DNA of 64,000 nucleotides, taken from Mycolicibacterium frederiksbergense (lineage in GTDB: Bacteria; Actinomycetota; Actinomycetes; Mycobacteriales; Mycobacteriaceae). Location: contig NZ_CP038799.1 in the NCBI RefSeq assembly GCF_012223425.1, forward strand, positions 1,736,001 through 1,800,000, read 5' to 3'. Shown one piece after another: positions 39,004 to 48,643 of this stretch. The notes below the pieces were generated by a model. It saw only the letters and a list, made by a program, of their open reading frames with translations, did not search any database and was not told the DNA's origin. Each line of letters starts with the position of its first letter. Position 1 is the first letter of the stretch. The translations under genes and the position numbers were made by a program.

Positions 39004-39416
39004 TTCACCCCGAGCGCGGCGCGCGCGGACGGGTCGCAGTCGTCGAGCAGATCCAGGCAACGGGCGTATTCGGGTGTCTCACCGATCTCCTGAGCGGCCC
39101 GGGCCAGCGCCGCCACGCAACGCAGGAAACCCCGGTTCGGCTCGTGCGCGTAGGGCACCGGACCGAAGCCCTTCCAGCCGTTGCGACGCAGCTGGTCGAG
39201 TCCGCGGTGATACCCGGTGCGGGCATATGCGTAGGCGGCCACCGGATGATCCTCGGCCAGCGCCTGCTCGGCGAGCGTCGCCCAGGCCACCGAGGCACTC
39301 GGGTGCGCCGCGGCGACGATGGCGGCCTTCTCGCCGGCCTGCAGTTCGCCTTCGGCCTCCGTATCGCCCGGCAGCAGCACCGGATCCGGCCCCAGCAGGT
39401 CACCCATTCGTGTCAT
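39000..39416 (-). CDS. DUF3151-type mycobacterial protein (Rv0360c type)
   Basis: A 138-residue soluble protein, MTRMGDLLGPDPVLLPGDTEAEGELQAGEKAAIVAAAHPSASVAWATLAEQAL, followed by helical repeats (AYAYARTGYHRGLDQLRRNGWKGFGPVPYAHEPNRGFLRCVAALARAAQEIG). The helices resemble a TPR-like stack. ATG 39416 is chosen because longer in-frame starts extend into the divergent promoter region. It is divergent from the Rv0361-like gene and shares its stop bases (CTAG) with the CDF gene. Function unknown. Confidence 0.85.
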   Translation of the reverse strand: MTRMGDLLGPDPVLLPGDTEAEGELQAGEKAAIVAAAHPSASVAWATLAEQALAEDHPVAAYAYARTGYHRGLDQLRRNGWKGFGPVPYAHEPNRGFLRCVAALARAAQEIGETPEYARCLDLLDDCDPSARAALGVN

Positions 39417-39496
39417 AGGCCTATTGTGCCGTGCGGGCGTACGCCGGCTGTGATTAGGCTTGCGCTGAAGCATCACGAGGGAGGACTGCAGTAGGG

Positions 39497-40207
39497 ATGT
39501 CGAACCCAACAGAGCCCGAAGGCGGCAAGCAGGAACCCGACCCGGATGCACCGGAATCCGACGATTCATCGGAGCGCCGGTTCACCGCGCCGTCGGGTTT
39601 CGACGGATCGACGCAGATCATCCAGTCGGTGCCCGAGCCCCCGACCGAGATCTTCGCCGCGGGCGAACCCACCGAGATGATCGACAGCACCGCGTTCACC
39701 GACAGCTCCAAAGCGGCTGCACCGCAGGTGATCCCACCGCGCGATGACGCGCCCAAGCCGCCACGGGCCCGGCGCAGCTGGGGCTGGGTGATCGCCGTCG
39801 TGCTGGTGATATCGGCACTGGTGGCGCTCGCGGTGCTGGGCACGGTGTTGCTGACCCGTGGTGGCGCCAACGCCGCATCGCAGGAAGACCAGGTCCGTTC
39901 GACCATCGAGAGCTTCGATATCGCCATCCAGAAGGGCGACCTGGCGGCGCTGCGCGGTATCACCTGCGGCGCGACCAGGGAGAGCTACGTCCAGTACGAC
40001 GACCGTTCCTGGGCCGAGACCCACAAGCGGGTCGCGGCCGCCAAGCAGTACCCGGTGGTGGCCAGCATCGACGAGGTCGTCGTGGAGAACGACCACGCCG
40101 AGGCGAATGTCACCACCTTCATGGCCAATGCGCCGCAGACGCGTTCCACCCGGAGCTTCGACCTCCAGTTCCGTGACGACCAGTGGAAGATCTGCCAGAA
40201 CGGGTGA
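39497..40207 (+). CDS. Membrane-anchored NTF2-like protein (Rv0361 type)
   Basis: A 236-residue protein with a long acidic, Ser/Pro-rich cytoplasmic N-terminus (about 1-90), a single transmembrane helix (GWVIAVVLVISALVALAVLGTVLL) and an extracytoplasmic NTF2-like domain. The domain opens EDQVRSTIESFDIAIQKGDLAALRGITCG and ends FDLQFRDDQWKICQNG. Two Cys residues, one in each of these segments, could form a disulfide. It has the same topology and end motif as the proteins at 23603-24040 and 54108-54674. A GAGGGAGG site precedes the ATG. Function unknown. Confidence 0.8.
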   Translation: MSNPTEPEGGKQEPDPDAPESDDSSERRFTAPSGFDGSTQIIQSVPEPPTEIFAAGEPTEMIDSTAFTDSSKAAAPQVIPPRDDAPKPPRARRSWGWVIAVVLVISALVALAVLGTVLLTRGGANAASQEDQVRSTIESFDIAIQKGDLAALRGITCGATRESYVQYDDRSWAETHKRVAAAKQYPVVASIDEVVVENDHAEANVTTFMANAPQTRSTRSFDLQFRDDQWKICQNG

Positions 40208-40309
40208 CCCCCGACCCAGAGTTCGGACACCCGGCAAACTGAGTGCCGCACAGCCCAATCGAAGACCTGGGCACCTGATAGCGAGTTTGCCTGTGTCATA
40301 GTCGCTTCC

Positions 40310-41791
40310 ATGATTTGGATGGCATTGCCACCCGAGGTCCATTCAGCGCTGCTGAGTAGCGGTCCCGGCGCGGGCCCACTGCTTGCCGCCGCGGCGGCCT
40401 GGCACCAGCTGAGCATCGACTACGCCACCGCAGCGGCCGACCTGACGGCCACCCTGGGCACCGTGCAGGCCGGCGCGTGGGAGGGCCCGAGCGCGCAGCA
40501 GTACGTCGTCGCGCACTCCCCGTTCCTGAGCTGGCTGGCGCAGGCGAGCGCGAACAGTGCCGCCACCGCGGCGCAGCACGAGACCGCGGCCGCCGCCTAC
40601 ACCACGGCCCTGGCGACCATGCCCACGCTGCCCGAACTGGCGCTCAACCACGCCACCCGCGGTGCGCTGGTGGCCACCAACTTCTTCGGTATCAACACCA
40701 TCCCGATCGCGGTCAACGAGGCCGACTATGTACGGATGTGGGTGCAGGCCGCCACCACCATGAGCACCTACCAGGCGGTGTCGACCGCGGCGGTGACCGC
40801 CGGACCGGTCACCGCGCCCCCGCCGCCGGTGCTGCTCCCGGGTGCCGGCGAGATGGGCGCCGCGATGGCCGGCGCGCTGAGCGCCCAACCCCAGGCCACC
40901 AACGCGGCCGCCGCACTGAATTCGTCGAACGCGATCGCCGACGCGCTGCGCGGATACCTGGACTCGGTGCCCGGCGGCGACCTGATCTGGGATTTCCTGC
41001 AGGACCCGCTGGGCAACAGCCTCGCCCTCATCAGGGACTTCCTGACCAATCCCGGTGCAGCACTCAACGCGTACGGTCCGTTTTTGGCGGCCGTCGCCTA
41101 TCAGGCGATCTCCTGGGTGGGCGCGTCGGTCACCTATCCGTCCATCTTGCTGCTGCCCCTGATGGCCGCCACCGCGCTCGGCGTTCTCATCGGGGTCGGC
41201 GCGTACCTGTTCAACGAGCTGATGAAGTTCCAGGACCTGCCGCCGCTGGATCTGGGCGAGCCCGCCACGCAGCCACAGGGCGAGCAGCAGCAGCTCACCC
41301 CCGCGGCGTTCCCAGGCGGCGGTGCGCCGGCCACGGCCGCCGCGGGCGCTCCGGCGGGTTCTGCGACGGCGGCGGCACCTGCCGCACCGGCGGCCACCGT
41401 CGCCGCGCCGCTGGTCCCGTACGCGGTGGCCGGCAGCGATCCGGGCGAGGGGTTCACGCCGACGCTGCGGGATCACAACAGCGCACAGGCCCCGGCCGAG
41501 GGCATTCCCGCCGCCGCGGCCGGGATCGCGGCGTCCTCGGTGGCGCAACGCAAACGGCGCCGCAAGAAGGAGGCCGTCATCGAGGACCGCGCGTATGCCG
41601 ACGCCTACGCCCACTATGAACCCGAGGATCCCGAGTCCGAACCCGAGCGGCGGCCCGAATCCTGGATCGGCACCTCACAGCGCAGCGGCATCGACGCAAA
41701 GGGGCTGACCACCGTGCACACCGATCAGTTCGGCGGCGCGGCGGTCAGCCCGATGCTGCCGGGCGGCTGGCGCCCGGACGAGGAGAACTAA
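40310..41791 (+). CDS. PPE-family protein
   Basis: A 493-residue PPE protein. The N-terminal PPE domain begins [45 protein letters not shown] with the WEG turn in [12 protein letters not shown]. The middle is hydrophobic and the C-terminal third is Ala/Pro-rich. It ends with a basic patch ([11 protein letters not shown]) and the conserved tail [24 protein letters not shown] proteins normally pair with a PE partner and leave through a type VII (ESX) system; neither is in this window. From memory M. tuberculosis has mgtE at this place between Rv0361 and fba. The -10-like CATAGT at 40297-40302 suggests a leaderless start. Confidence 0.93.
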   Translation: MIWMALPPEVHSALLSSGPGAGPLLAAAAAWHQLSIDYATAAADLTATLGTVQAGAWEGPSAQQYVVAHSPFLSWLAQASANSAATAAQHETAAAAYTTALATMPTLPELALNHATRGALVATNFFGINTIPIAVNEADYVRMWVQAATTMSTYQAVSTAAVTAGPVTAPPPPVLLPGAGEMGAAMAGALSAQPQATNAAAALNSSNAIADALRGYLDSVPGGDLIWDFLQDPLGNSLALIRDFLTNPGAALNAYGPFLAAVAYQAISWVGASVTYPSILLLPLMAATALGVLIGVGAYLFNELMKFQDLPPLDLGEPATQPQGEQQQLTPAAFPGGGAPATAAAGAPAGSATAAAPAAPAATVAAPLVPYAVAGSDPGEGFTPTLRDHNSAQAPAEGIPAAAAGIAASSVAQRKRRRKKEAVIEDRAYADAYAHYEPEDPESEPERRPESWIGTSQRSGIDAKGLTTVHTDQFGGAAVSPMLPGGWRPDEEN

Positions 41792-42825
41792 GCGGCGGAC
41801 ACGGAACGGCCTGCGCTGTGCAGGTCGTTGCACGCCTCGATGACGCGCTCGGTCATCCCGGCTTCGGCCTTCTTCAGGTAGCTGCGCGGGTCGTAGACCT
41901 TCTTGTTGCCGACCTCGCCGTCGACCTTCAGCACACCGTCGTAGTTGGTGAAGAAGTGCCCGGCGATGGGCCGGCTGAAGGCGTACTGGGTGTCGGTGTC
42001 GACGTTCATCTTCACCACGCCGAAGTTCAGTGAATCCTCGATCTCGGACTTCAGCGAACCGGAACCGCCGTGGAAGACGAAGTCGAACGGCTTGCTGCCC
42101 GCGGCCAGGCCGAGCTTGGCCACTGCGACCTTCTGGCCCTGCTCGAGGATGTCCGGGCGCAGCTTGACGTTGCCGGGCTTGTACACGCCGTGCACATTGC
42201 CGAACGTCGCGGCCAGCAGGTACTTACCGTTCTCGCCGACGCCGAGCGCGTCGATGGTCTTCTCGAAGTCCTCGGGCGTGGTGTAGAGCTTGTCGTTGAT
42301 CTCGGCTTCGACGCCGTCTTCCTCGCCGCCGACCACGCCGATCTCGATCTCCAGGATGATCTTGGCTTCGGCCGACAGCTTGAGCAGTTCCTGCGCGATC
42401 TGCAGGTTCTCGTCGATGGGCACGGCCGAGCCGTCCCACATGTGCGACTGGAACAGCGGGTTCTGGCCCTTGGCCACGCGCTCGGCGGAGATCGCCAGCA
42501 GCGGCCGGACAAAGGTGTCCAGCTTGTCCTTGGGGCAGTGGTCGGTGTGCAGGGCCACCGTGATGGGGTACTTGGCGGCGACGACGTGCGCGAACTCGGC
42601 AAGCGCGGTGGCACCGGTCACCATGTCCTTGACGCCGAGGCCGGATCCGAATTCCGCACCGCCGGTGGAGAATTGGATGATCCCGTCGCTACCCGCGTCG
42701 GCGAAGCCCTTGATGGCGGCGTTGATGCTCTCCGACCCGACACAGTTGATGGCCGGGAAGGCGAACGAGTGCTCCTTGGCACGGCCCAGCATCTCGGCGT
42801 ATACCTCGGGCGTGGCGATGGGCAT
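41788..42825 (-). CDS. fba: Class II fructose-1,6-bisphosphate aldolase
   Basis: The zinc-dependent aldolase of glycolysis and gluconeogenesis cleaves fructose 1,6-bisphosphate to two triose phosphates. The 345-residue protein has zinc-binding [16 protein letters not shown], the [14 protein letters not shown] segment, [11 protein letters not shown] and [13 protein letters not shown] 42825 is preceded by AGGAGG at ideal spacing, which fixes the start. The final bases CTAA are shared with the stop of the convergent PPE gene. Confidence 0.97.
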   Translation of the reverse strand: MPIATPEVYAEMLGRAKEHSFAFPAINCVGSESINAAIKGFADAGSDGIIQFSTGGAEFGSGLGVKDMVTGATALAEFAHVVAAKYPITVALHTDHCPKDKLDTFVRPLLAISAERVAKGQNPLFQSHMWDGSAVPIDENLQIAQELLKLSAEAKIILEIEIGVVGGEEDGVEAEINDKLYTTPEDFEKTIDALGVGENGKYLLAATFGNVHGVYKPGNVKLRPDILEQGQKVAVAKLGLAAGSKPFDFVFHGGSGSLKSEIEDSLNFGVVKMNVDTDTQYAFSRPIAGHFFTNYDGVLKVDGEVGNKKVYDPRSYLKKAEAGMTERVIEACNDLHSAGRSVSAA

Positions 42826-42916
42826 GGACTTCCTCCTGGGTCGCGAGCGCTTTCCCCGGCAGTATCTCAATAAAGCGACGACAGCGGCAGGGCGGATGCC
42901 GCCTTGACCGTTTACC

Positions 42917-43414
42917 GTGGACGAAGTGCGCGCCATACCGGTCCTGATCCTGCTGGCGGCAGTGGCATCGACAGCCGCCGTCGGATGCGCTCCCGCCGCG
43001 CCTTCCACACCGATATCCACCCCCGTCGCCGCACCCAAACCGCCGCCGGAACCCGAGTTGGCCAGGTCCGTCGCCCCGGGGCGGGCCCAGGTCATCGTCA
43101 ACGGCGACACCGGCCCCACCGGACCGGTGAGTTGTTCCACCGATGACGGGCTGACCACGATCAGCGTCGGGGAGAGCTCGCTGGGCGTCAGCGTGATCGT
43201 CACCGATGACGCCGTGCCGACGGTGAGGTCGGTCACCATCGGCGACGTCGGCGGCGTCGCTCTGGGCTATGCCACCGGCACCGGGAGCGAGGCGCCCACC
43301 GCCTATCGCAACGGCCCCACGGTCATCGTCTCCGGGTCGGGCAGCGGGACCGATTCGTCGGATCCGGCGCGGGTCGTCCCGTCCAGCTATCAGATCGCCG
43401 TGGCCTGCCCGTGA
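42917..43414 (+). CDS. Lipoprotein of the LpqH (19-kDa antigen) family
   Basis: A 165-residue exported lipoprotein. The signal peptide RAIPVLILLAAVASTAAVGC ends in a lipobox with Cys24, followed by a Pro-rich linker (APAAPSTPISTPVAAPKPPPEPE). The LpqH-type beta domain runs from AQVIVNGDTGPTGPVSCSTDDGLTTISVG to SSYQIAVACP, with two Cys positioned for a disulfide. GTG 42917 is used; GTG 42926 is possible. It is divergent from fba. The mature domain is expected at the cell envelope, where LpqH proteins act in surface and host interactions. Confidence 0.85.
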   Translation: MDEVRAIPVLILLAAVASTAAVGCAPAAPSTPISTPVAAPKPPPEPELARSVAPGRAQVIVNGDTGPTGPVSCSTDDGLTTISVGESSLGVSVIVTDDAVPTVRSVTIGDVGGVALGYATGTGSEAPTAYRNGPTVIVSGSGSGTDSSDPARVVPSSYQIAVACP

Positions 43415-43439
43415 GGCCCAGCCGGTATCTTGGGGCCTC

Positions 43440-44135
43440 ATGACCACCACCCATCTGGCCCTCATGCCGGACTTCCTGGATCCGATCAACCTGCTGAGTT
43501 ATTTCGGAACCTGGGCGCTGGTCGGTCTGCTCGTGGTCGTGTTCGTCGAGTCCGGCGTGCTGTTCCCGATCCTTCCGGGTGATTCCCTGCTGTTCGTGGC
43601 GGGCATGCTCGCCGCCGGTATCCAGACGGCATCGGCGGAAGGCAACGTGGCGAGCACGGACTTTCAGCTGTGGCAACTGCTGGTGTTCATCCCGATCGCC
43701 GCAGTGCTCGGCGCGCAGGTCGGCTACTGGATCGGCCGCAATGTCGGGACCGCCATGTTCAAGCCCAACGCGCGCTTCCTCAAGCAGAAGTACCTCGACG
43801 AGGCGCACATCTTCTTCGAGCAGCGCGGCCCGTTCGCCATCGTGATCGCCCGCTTCGTGCCGATCGTGCGCACGCTGGCCCCGATCACCGCCGGCGCGGC
43901 CAAGATGAACTACGCGGTGTTCACGCTGTACAACGCCGTCGGTGCCATCGTGTGGGGCTGCGGGCTGACGCTGCTCGGCTACTGGCTGGGCCGTTTCGAG
44001 ATCATCCAGAAGCTGCTCGAACCGATCGTCATCGGCATCGTGCTGCTGTCGGTGCTGCCGATCGCCATCGAGTGGTACAAGCGCCGCAAGGCCGCCAAGG
44101 ACGCCGGGGAGGGTCCGCTCGCCGAGCAGGCCTAG
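43440..44135 (+). CDS. DedA-family membrane protein (Rv0364 type)
   Basis: A 231-residue DedA protein. The family core has LVVVFVESGVLFPILPGDSLLFVAGMLAAG early, then a GYWIGRNVG segment and FARFVPIVRTLAPITAGAAKMNYAVFTLYNAVGAIVWG with the conserved R-x3-P and G motifs. DedA proteins act as lipid scramblases/flippases (undecaprenyl phosphate or phospholipid recycling), and loss gives envelope defects. ATG 43440 gives the normal N-terminus. Its stop shares a CTAG with the convergent NhaA fusion. Confidence 0.93.
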   Translation: MTTTHLALMPDFLDPINLLSYFGTWALVGLLVVVFVESGVLFPILPGDSLLFVAGMLAAGIQTASAEGNVASTDFQLWQLLVFIPIAAVLGAQVGYWIGRNVGTAMFKPNARFLKQKYLDEAHIFFEQRGPFAIVIARFVPIVRTLAPITAGAAKMNYAVFTLYNAVGAIVWGCGLTLLGYWLGRFEIIQKLLEPIVIGIVLLSVLPIAIEWYKRRKAAKDAGEGPLAEQA

Positions 44136-45973
44136 GTCTCCAGAGCCCGGATCAGGCTGGCCGCATCCCACGGCCCCTTGTGCCGTGTGCCGTTGACGAA
44201 CAGCGTCGGGGTGGCGTTGAGATCCATCGCTTCGGCGTCCTCGGCGTCGTCGGTCACCCGGTGCAGCACCTTCGACGAGTGCACCCGCACGTCCTGGTCG
44301 AACTGCTCGATGTCACATCCGGCGGCCACGGCATACCGGTAGATGTCCGACCACTCCAGGTCGTCCTGGTGGTCGAACAGTTCGTGCGCCATCTCCCAGA
44401 ACCTGCCCTGCAGGGCCGCGGCCTCACTGGCGCGCGCGGCATCGAAGGCCCGCGGGTGGGCACGCTCCAGCGGGAAATGCCGCCACACGTACAGCAGCCG
44501 GTCGCCGAAGTGGGCCCGCACCTCGTCGATCGCGCCGGTGGCGCGGCTGCAGAAGGGGCACTCGAAATCGCCGTACTCGACCAGCGTCAGCGGCGCGGCA
44601 TGGTTGCCACGGGTGTGGTCGCGGTCGGGGTCGACCGGACGCAGCAGCTTCAGCCCGACCGGCTCGGGTGGACTGAGCCAGTCGGTGATCCGGAAGATGG
44701 CCCAGCCGAGGGCGAACGCGATGATCGAGGCCGCCAGCACGCCGATGCGCGCCTGGTCCTGGCGGCCGGGATCGGTGATCGCGATGTCGACGATGAACAG
44801 TGAGATGGTGAAGCCGATGCCGGACAGGGCTGCGCCCCCCGCGATCCGGCGCAGGGTGAGCCCCGGAGCGAGCTCGCCGAGCCCGCTGCGCCGGATCAGC
44901 CAGGTGGCCCCGGTAATGCCGACGAACTTGCCGATCACCAGACCGGCGACGATGCCCCACGTCAGTGGTGACCGCAGCGCCGTGGACAGGCTCTGCGCAT
45001 CGAGCTTGACGCCGGCGTTGACCAACGCGAACAGCGGGAGCACGACGAACGAGACGGCGGGCCCGACCGTGGTCTGCAACCGTTCGTTGATCGAGATCGA
45101 TTCGCGCAGTGAGCGACTGGCCGCCCGGGCGTACTCGGAGTTCGGCGACTGCCGGAACGCACGGATCTGATCGACGGCCCGCTCGACCGGGCGACGCTCG
45201 GGCGTGAACACCGGGATCAGCAGCGCGATCACCACACCGGCCAGCGTCGGATGGACCCCGGCCAGGTACAGCGCGATCCACAGCGCCACCCCGAAGACGG
45301 CGTACGCGGGTCCACAGAACGCTGGCGGCAGGAACCGCACCAGCGCGAGCGCGCCGGTCAGCGCCACCGCGACCAGCAGGGGACCGACCTGAATGCTGTC
45401 GGAGTAGAACAGCGCGATCGCGCACAGCGCGCCGACGTCGTCCACCACGGCCAGGGTCAGCAAGAAAATCCGCACGCGCGCAGGGAATTTGGGCTTGATG
45501 ATGGCCAGCGCACCGACCAGGAACGCGGTGTCGGTGGAGATCACCACCCCCCACGCCTGGGCATTCTCACCGGACGGATTGAACGCCAGGAACACCACGG
45601 CCGGGATGACCAGACCGGCGGCCGCCGCGATCACCGGTACCGCTGCCCGCGACCGGTCGGTCAACTCACCGATGGTGAATTCGCGGGTCACCTCGAGGCC
45701 GACGATGAAGAAGAAGAACGTCATCAACGCGTCGTTGACGAAGTGCTTGACCGTCATCTCGACGTGGTGCGCTCCGAAAGTGACACCCAGGTGGGTATCC
45801 AGCAATGTCGAATAGCTGTCCGCCCAGGGCGAGTTCGCCCACGCGATGGCGATGACGGTGAATGCGAGCAGCAGGGCGGCCGCGGTGTTGTCCGTCGTCC
45901 TGGTGGCCTTGCTGCCACGGCTGAACCGCGACGGAAGCAGTGGGAAACCCCGCTGGGTCGTCGCCTCGGTCAC
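44132..45973 (-). CDS. nhaA: NhaA Na+/H+ antiporter fused to a C-terminal DsbA/thioredoxin-like domain
   Basis: A 613-residue fusion. Residues about 20-435 are NhaA: FFFFIVGLEVTREFT, the ion-binding aspartate pair LAVVDDVGA (near 174), TLAGVVIALLIPV and GIGFTISLFI. After a linker (PPEPVGLKLLRPVDPDRDHTRGNHAAP) comes a DsbA-like thioredoxin fold with VEYGDFECPFCSRATGAI (CPFC at about 472-475) and the cis-proline NATPTLFVNG. The domain follows the last helix, so its side of the membrane needs checking. The GTG start overlaps the GH76 stop by four bases. The fusion is known in other actinobacteria from general knowledge, but its function is unclear. Confidence 0.92.
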   Translation of the reverse strand: MTEATTQRGFPLLPSRFSRGSKATRTTDNTAAALLLAFTVIAIAWANSPWADSYSTLLDTHLGVTFGAHHVEMTVKHFVNDALMTFFFFIVGLEVTREFTIGELTDRSRAAVPVIAAAAGLVIPAVVFLAFNPSGENAQAWGVVISTDTAFLVGALAIIKPKFPARVRIFLLTLAVVDDVGALCAIALFYSDSIQVGPLLVAVALTGALALVRFLPPAFCGPAYAVFGVALWIALYLAGVHPTLAGVVIALLIPVFTPERRPVERAVDQIRAFRQSPNSEYARAASRSLRESISINERLQTTVGPAVSFVVLPLFALVNAGVKLDAQSLSTALRSPLTWGIVAGLVIGKFVGITGATWLIRRSGLGELAPGLTLRRIAGGAALSGIGFTISLFIVDIAITDPGRQDQARIGVLAASIIAFALGWAIFRITDWLSPPEPVGLKLLRPVDPDRDHTRGNHAAPLTLVEYGDFECPFCSRATGAIDEVRAHFGDRLLYVWRHFPLERAHPRAFDAARASEAAALQGRFWEMAHELFDHQDDLEWSDIYRYAVAAGCDIEQFDQDVRVHSSKVLHRVTDDAEDAEAMDLNATPTLFVNGTRHKGPWDAASLIRALET

Positions 45974-47097
45974 TGATCGGCGTCTTCGTCGCTCTCGGCG
46001 GTGTCGTCGAGGGTGTGGGCGGCCTCCATCAGCATCCAGCCGGACAGCTGCACCGAGAGGTCACGCTCGGCGATCTCGGAGGCGTTCACCGCGCCCTCCA
46101 CGAACTGGGCATCCCCGGTCACCGATTGCGGCACCACCGCATTGCGGTCCCAGAACGCCCCGAACAGCGGGAGCCCGTCCACCGTCTGCCGGTAGTCCCA
46201 CGCCGACTTCGCCGAGGTCAGCACCAGGTCCCGGGCGGTGGCACGGGCCTGCTCGTCCTCGGGTGTGCTGCCGCGCAGATCGGTGGCGACGAACGCCAGA
46301 TAGCGGGCCAGGATCGCGTTGAACAGACCGCCGTCGCCGCCGCCGGCACCGCGGATCACCCCGTCGGTGGCCATCCCCTTGCCGACCGCGGCCACCAGCC
46401 GGTGCACCCGGCCGGCATGGTCGGGGTCGTCGGTGCGGTTGGCCAGTTCGACCTCGAGCCCGAGCACCACGCCCTGGCAGTAGGTGTACTGGGCGCGCAC
46501 CAGCGAACCGGCCTTGACACCGTCGAAGACCAGGTGGGTCTCCGGGTCGATCAGCGTCTCGTCGATCCAGTCGGCCATCTGCTGGGCGCGGCGCACCCGG
46601 TCGTGCCGGGCCAGGAAGATGGCGGCGGGCCCGTTGGCGGGAGCGTTGAAGAACTGGTCCTGCTTGCGCCACGGGATACCGCCGCCGTCCTCGGGCACCC
46701 AGGAGTTCAGGAACTGGTCGGCCAGCGTGTCCAGCGCCTTGGGCCGTCCGATGTCGCAGAGCCGCCCGGAGCGCTCCAGCGCCAGCGCCAGCCACGCCAT
46801 ATCGTCGTAGTAGTCGTTGGTCCAGCGGCCGTTGTTGCGGATGCGGTGCCCGCGGATCTGGCGGTTGATGCGGGTGAGGCGCTGCGGCTGCGGGTCGCGC
46901 AGCTGCGCGTCGATAAGGCAGTCCAGCAGATGGGCCTGCCACCAGTAGTGCCAGGTGCCGAACAGGGTCTGTTTGCGGGCGGCCGGCCAGGCCACCACGC
47001 CGAGCTGGGTGCCGGGCAGCCCCCACAGCCGCCTGAGGTGTCGCTTGGTGATCGCGGCTTCCGAACTGGCTGCACGATTTGCCCACACCTGAACCAT
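45970..47097 (-). CDS. Glycoside hydrolase family 76 enzyme (Rv0365c type)
   Basis: A 375-residue (alpha/alpha)6-barrel enzyme of the GH76 endo-alpha-1,6-mannanase family. The catalytic aspartate pair is in NDYYDDMAWLALAL (near 113-126). Other helices read HYWWQAHLLDCLIDA, YTYCQGVVLGLEVELAN and LFNAILARYLAFV. No signal peptide is visible, so it is probably cytoplasmic; mannan-related substrates such as lipomannan or arabinogalactan-associated sugars are inferred from family. ATG 47097 is chosen over upstream open frame. It overlaps the NhaA fusion downstream by four bases. Confidence 0.87.
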   Translation of the reverse strand: MVQVWANRAASSEAAITKRHLRRLWGLPGTQLGVVAWPAARKQTLFGTWHYWWQAHLLDCLIDAQLRDPQPQRLTRINRQIRGHRIRNNGRWTNDYYDDMAWLALALERSGRLCDIGRPKALDTLADQFLNSWVPEDGGGIPWRKQDQFFNAPANGPAAIFLARHDRVRRAQQMADWIDETLIDPETHLVFDGVKAGSLVRAQYTYCQGVVLGLEVELANRTDDPDHAGRVHRLVAAVGKGMATDGVIRGAGGGDGGLFNAILARYLAFVATDLRGSTPEDEQARATARDLVLTSAKSAWDYRQTVDGLPLFGAFWDRNAVVPQSVTGDAQFVEGAVNASEIAERDLSVQLSGWMLMEAAHTLDDTAESDEDADQ

Positions 47098-47111
47098 GCT
47101 TAGATCCTGCC

Positions 47112-47762
47112 CTACCAGGCCAAGGATGTGTCGGCATGCGTGCGGATCCACGCGTGCATCGCGATGCCGGCGGCGACACCGGCGTTGATGCTGCGGGTCG
47201 AGCCGAACTGCGCGATGGACACCGTCAATTCGGCGCCGGCGGAGGCTTCCGGGGTGATGCCGGGGCCCTCCTGCCCGAACACCAGCAGGCATTCCCTCGG
47301 CAGGATGGCGTGTTCGAGAGGTTGCGAGCCCGGCACATTGTCGACGGCGACGACGTGCAGGCCCGCGCCGGCGGCGAATGCGAGTAACTCCGCGGTGGTG
47401 TCGTGGTGGCGCAGCCGTTGGTAGCGATCGGTCACCATGGCGCCGCGCCGGTTCCAGCGGCGCCGGCCGACGATGTGCACGGTGTCCACCGCGAAGGCGT
47501 TGGCGGTGCGCACGACGGTACCGATATTGGCGTCGCTGCCGAAGTTCTCGATGGCGACGTGCAGTGGGTGCCTGCGGGTGTCGATATCGGCGATGATCGC
47601 CTCACGCGTCCAATACCGGTATGCGTCAACGACATTGCGGGTGTCCCCGTCGCGCAGCAGGTCGGGATCGTAGCGTGGGTCATCCGGGGTGGGCCCGCTC
47701 CAGGGGCCGACGCCCGGGGTCTCGCCCCATTCGGTCGGGCCCGAATTCACTCCGTGGTCCAC
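47112..47762 (-). CDS. SpoU/TrmH-family RNA 2'-O-methyltransferase (Rv0380c type)
   Basis: A 216-residue SPOUT methyltransferase that uses S-adenosylmethionine on a ribose of tRNA or rRNA. The three SpoU motifs are NIGTVVRTANAF, LVFGQEGPGI and STRSINAGVAAGIAMHAW, forming the trefoil-knot cofactor site. The N-terminal 50 residues (DHGVNSGPTEWGETPGVGPWSGPTPDDPRYDPDLL) are an extension. Its start overlaps the end of the upstream lipoprotein gene by 16 bases; a start slightly downstream at GVNSG is possible. Confidence 0.9.
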   Translation of the reverse strand: MDHGVNSGPTEWGETPGVGPWSGPTPDDPRYDPDLLRDGDTRNVVDAYRYWTREAIIADIDTRRHPLHVAIENFGSDANIGTVVRTANAFAVDTVHIVGRRRWNRRGAMVTDRYQRLRHHDTTAELLAFAAGAGLHVVAVDNVPGSQPLEHAILPRECLLVFGQEGPGITPEASAGAELTVSIAQFGSTRSINAGVAAGIAMHAWIRTHADTSLAW

Positions 47763-48643
47763 AGCGCCGCGTGGGTGCCGACCAAGGACACCGACGGGTA
47801 GAGCAACGCGGCGTTGATCTCACCCTGGGTACACATGGACGCCCGGATGGCCACCGCGTCGCGCGCCGCGTCGGGTAGCACCAGAAGCGACGAGCCGTAC
47901 AACGAACAGGCATGGGAGAGACCGCTTCCGGGCAGCGTCGGGCCGGTCAGCACCATCAGCGGACCCCCGCGCGCCTTCGAGTCGTCCTCGTAGCGCTCGG
48001 CCAGCCCGTCGATCGACAGGCCCAGCAGCATGTACCCGTTGCCGCTGAACGCCTCCGGGTCGCCCAGGGCGGTCGGTGCCAGCTGCGAGCCGTCGGCCTT
48101 GAAGGCGTCCACGCTGGTCGAGCGCATCGACAGGCCGGTGTCGGTGGTACTGGTGGGCGCCAGGCCGACCGGGAAAGCCGCCGCGTAGGCGACCGTCGTC
48201 TTGGGCATCCGGTCCTGCGGCGAGTACATGTACACCCCGCGTACCTGGCTCTGATCCCGGATCGGGCCCAGGCACGCTGTGCCACTGAGGCGTTGGGGAT
48301 CGCGCGCAGTGATGGGCTGCAGGCTCAGATCGGGTGCAGACGCACAGCCGCCGATGGCGTTGCCTTCGATCGGGTGGGCGAGCGCACCGTACAGACCGAA
48401 CCGCAGACTTTCCGCCGGGGCGTGCGCGCCGCCCTCCTCGGCGACCGCGGCATCGACGTCGATGAGAACCTGATCGTCCTCGAAACGCAGATTGGCCACC
48501 GAGACGTTCCAGCCCAGTATCGACAGCGATTCACCGACCTTGGCCTGCTGGGTGCCGTAGGGGCCAACGGTGTCGTCGCTGCCGGAGCAGGCCGCGAGCA
48601 TCAGCACCGCCAGCGCGGCCGCCAGCATCCGTTTCAACCCCAT
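47747..48643 (-). CDS. Predicted lipoprotein, unknown function
   Basis: A 298-residue exported protein. The N-terminus MGLKRMLAAALAVLMLAACSGSDD has a basic n-region, a hydrophobic core and a lipobox with Cys19. The remainder is rich in small residues and beta-prone (LGWNVSVANLRFEDDQVLIDVDAAVAEEG), with several Cys that could pair. I do not recognise a family; by position it may correspond to Rv0381c, but that is uncertain. It starts directly after the SDR stop and overlaps the SpoU gene by 16 bases. Confidence 0.75.
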   Translation of the reverse strand: MGLKRMLAAALAVLMLAACSGSDDTVGPYGTQQAKVGESLSILGWNVSVANLRFEDDQVLIDVDAAVAEEGGAHAPAESLRFGLYGALAHPIEGNAIGGCASAPDLSLQPITARDPQRLSGTACLGPIRDQSQVRGVYMYSPQDRMPKTTVAYAAAFPVGLAPTSTTDTGLSMRSTSVDAFKADGSQLAPTALGDPEAFSGNGYMLLGLSIDGLAERYEDDSKARGGPLMVLTGPTLPGSGLSHACSLYGSSLLVLPDAARDAVAIRASMCTQGEINAALLYPSVSLVGTHAALWTTE

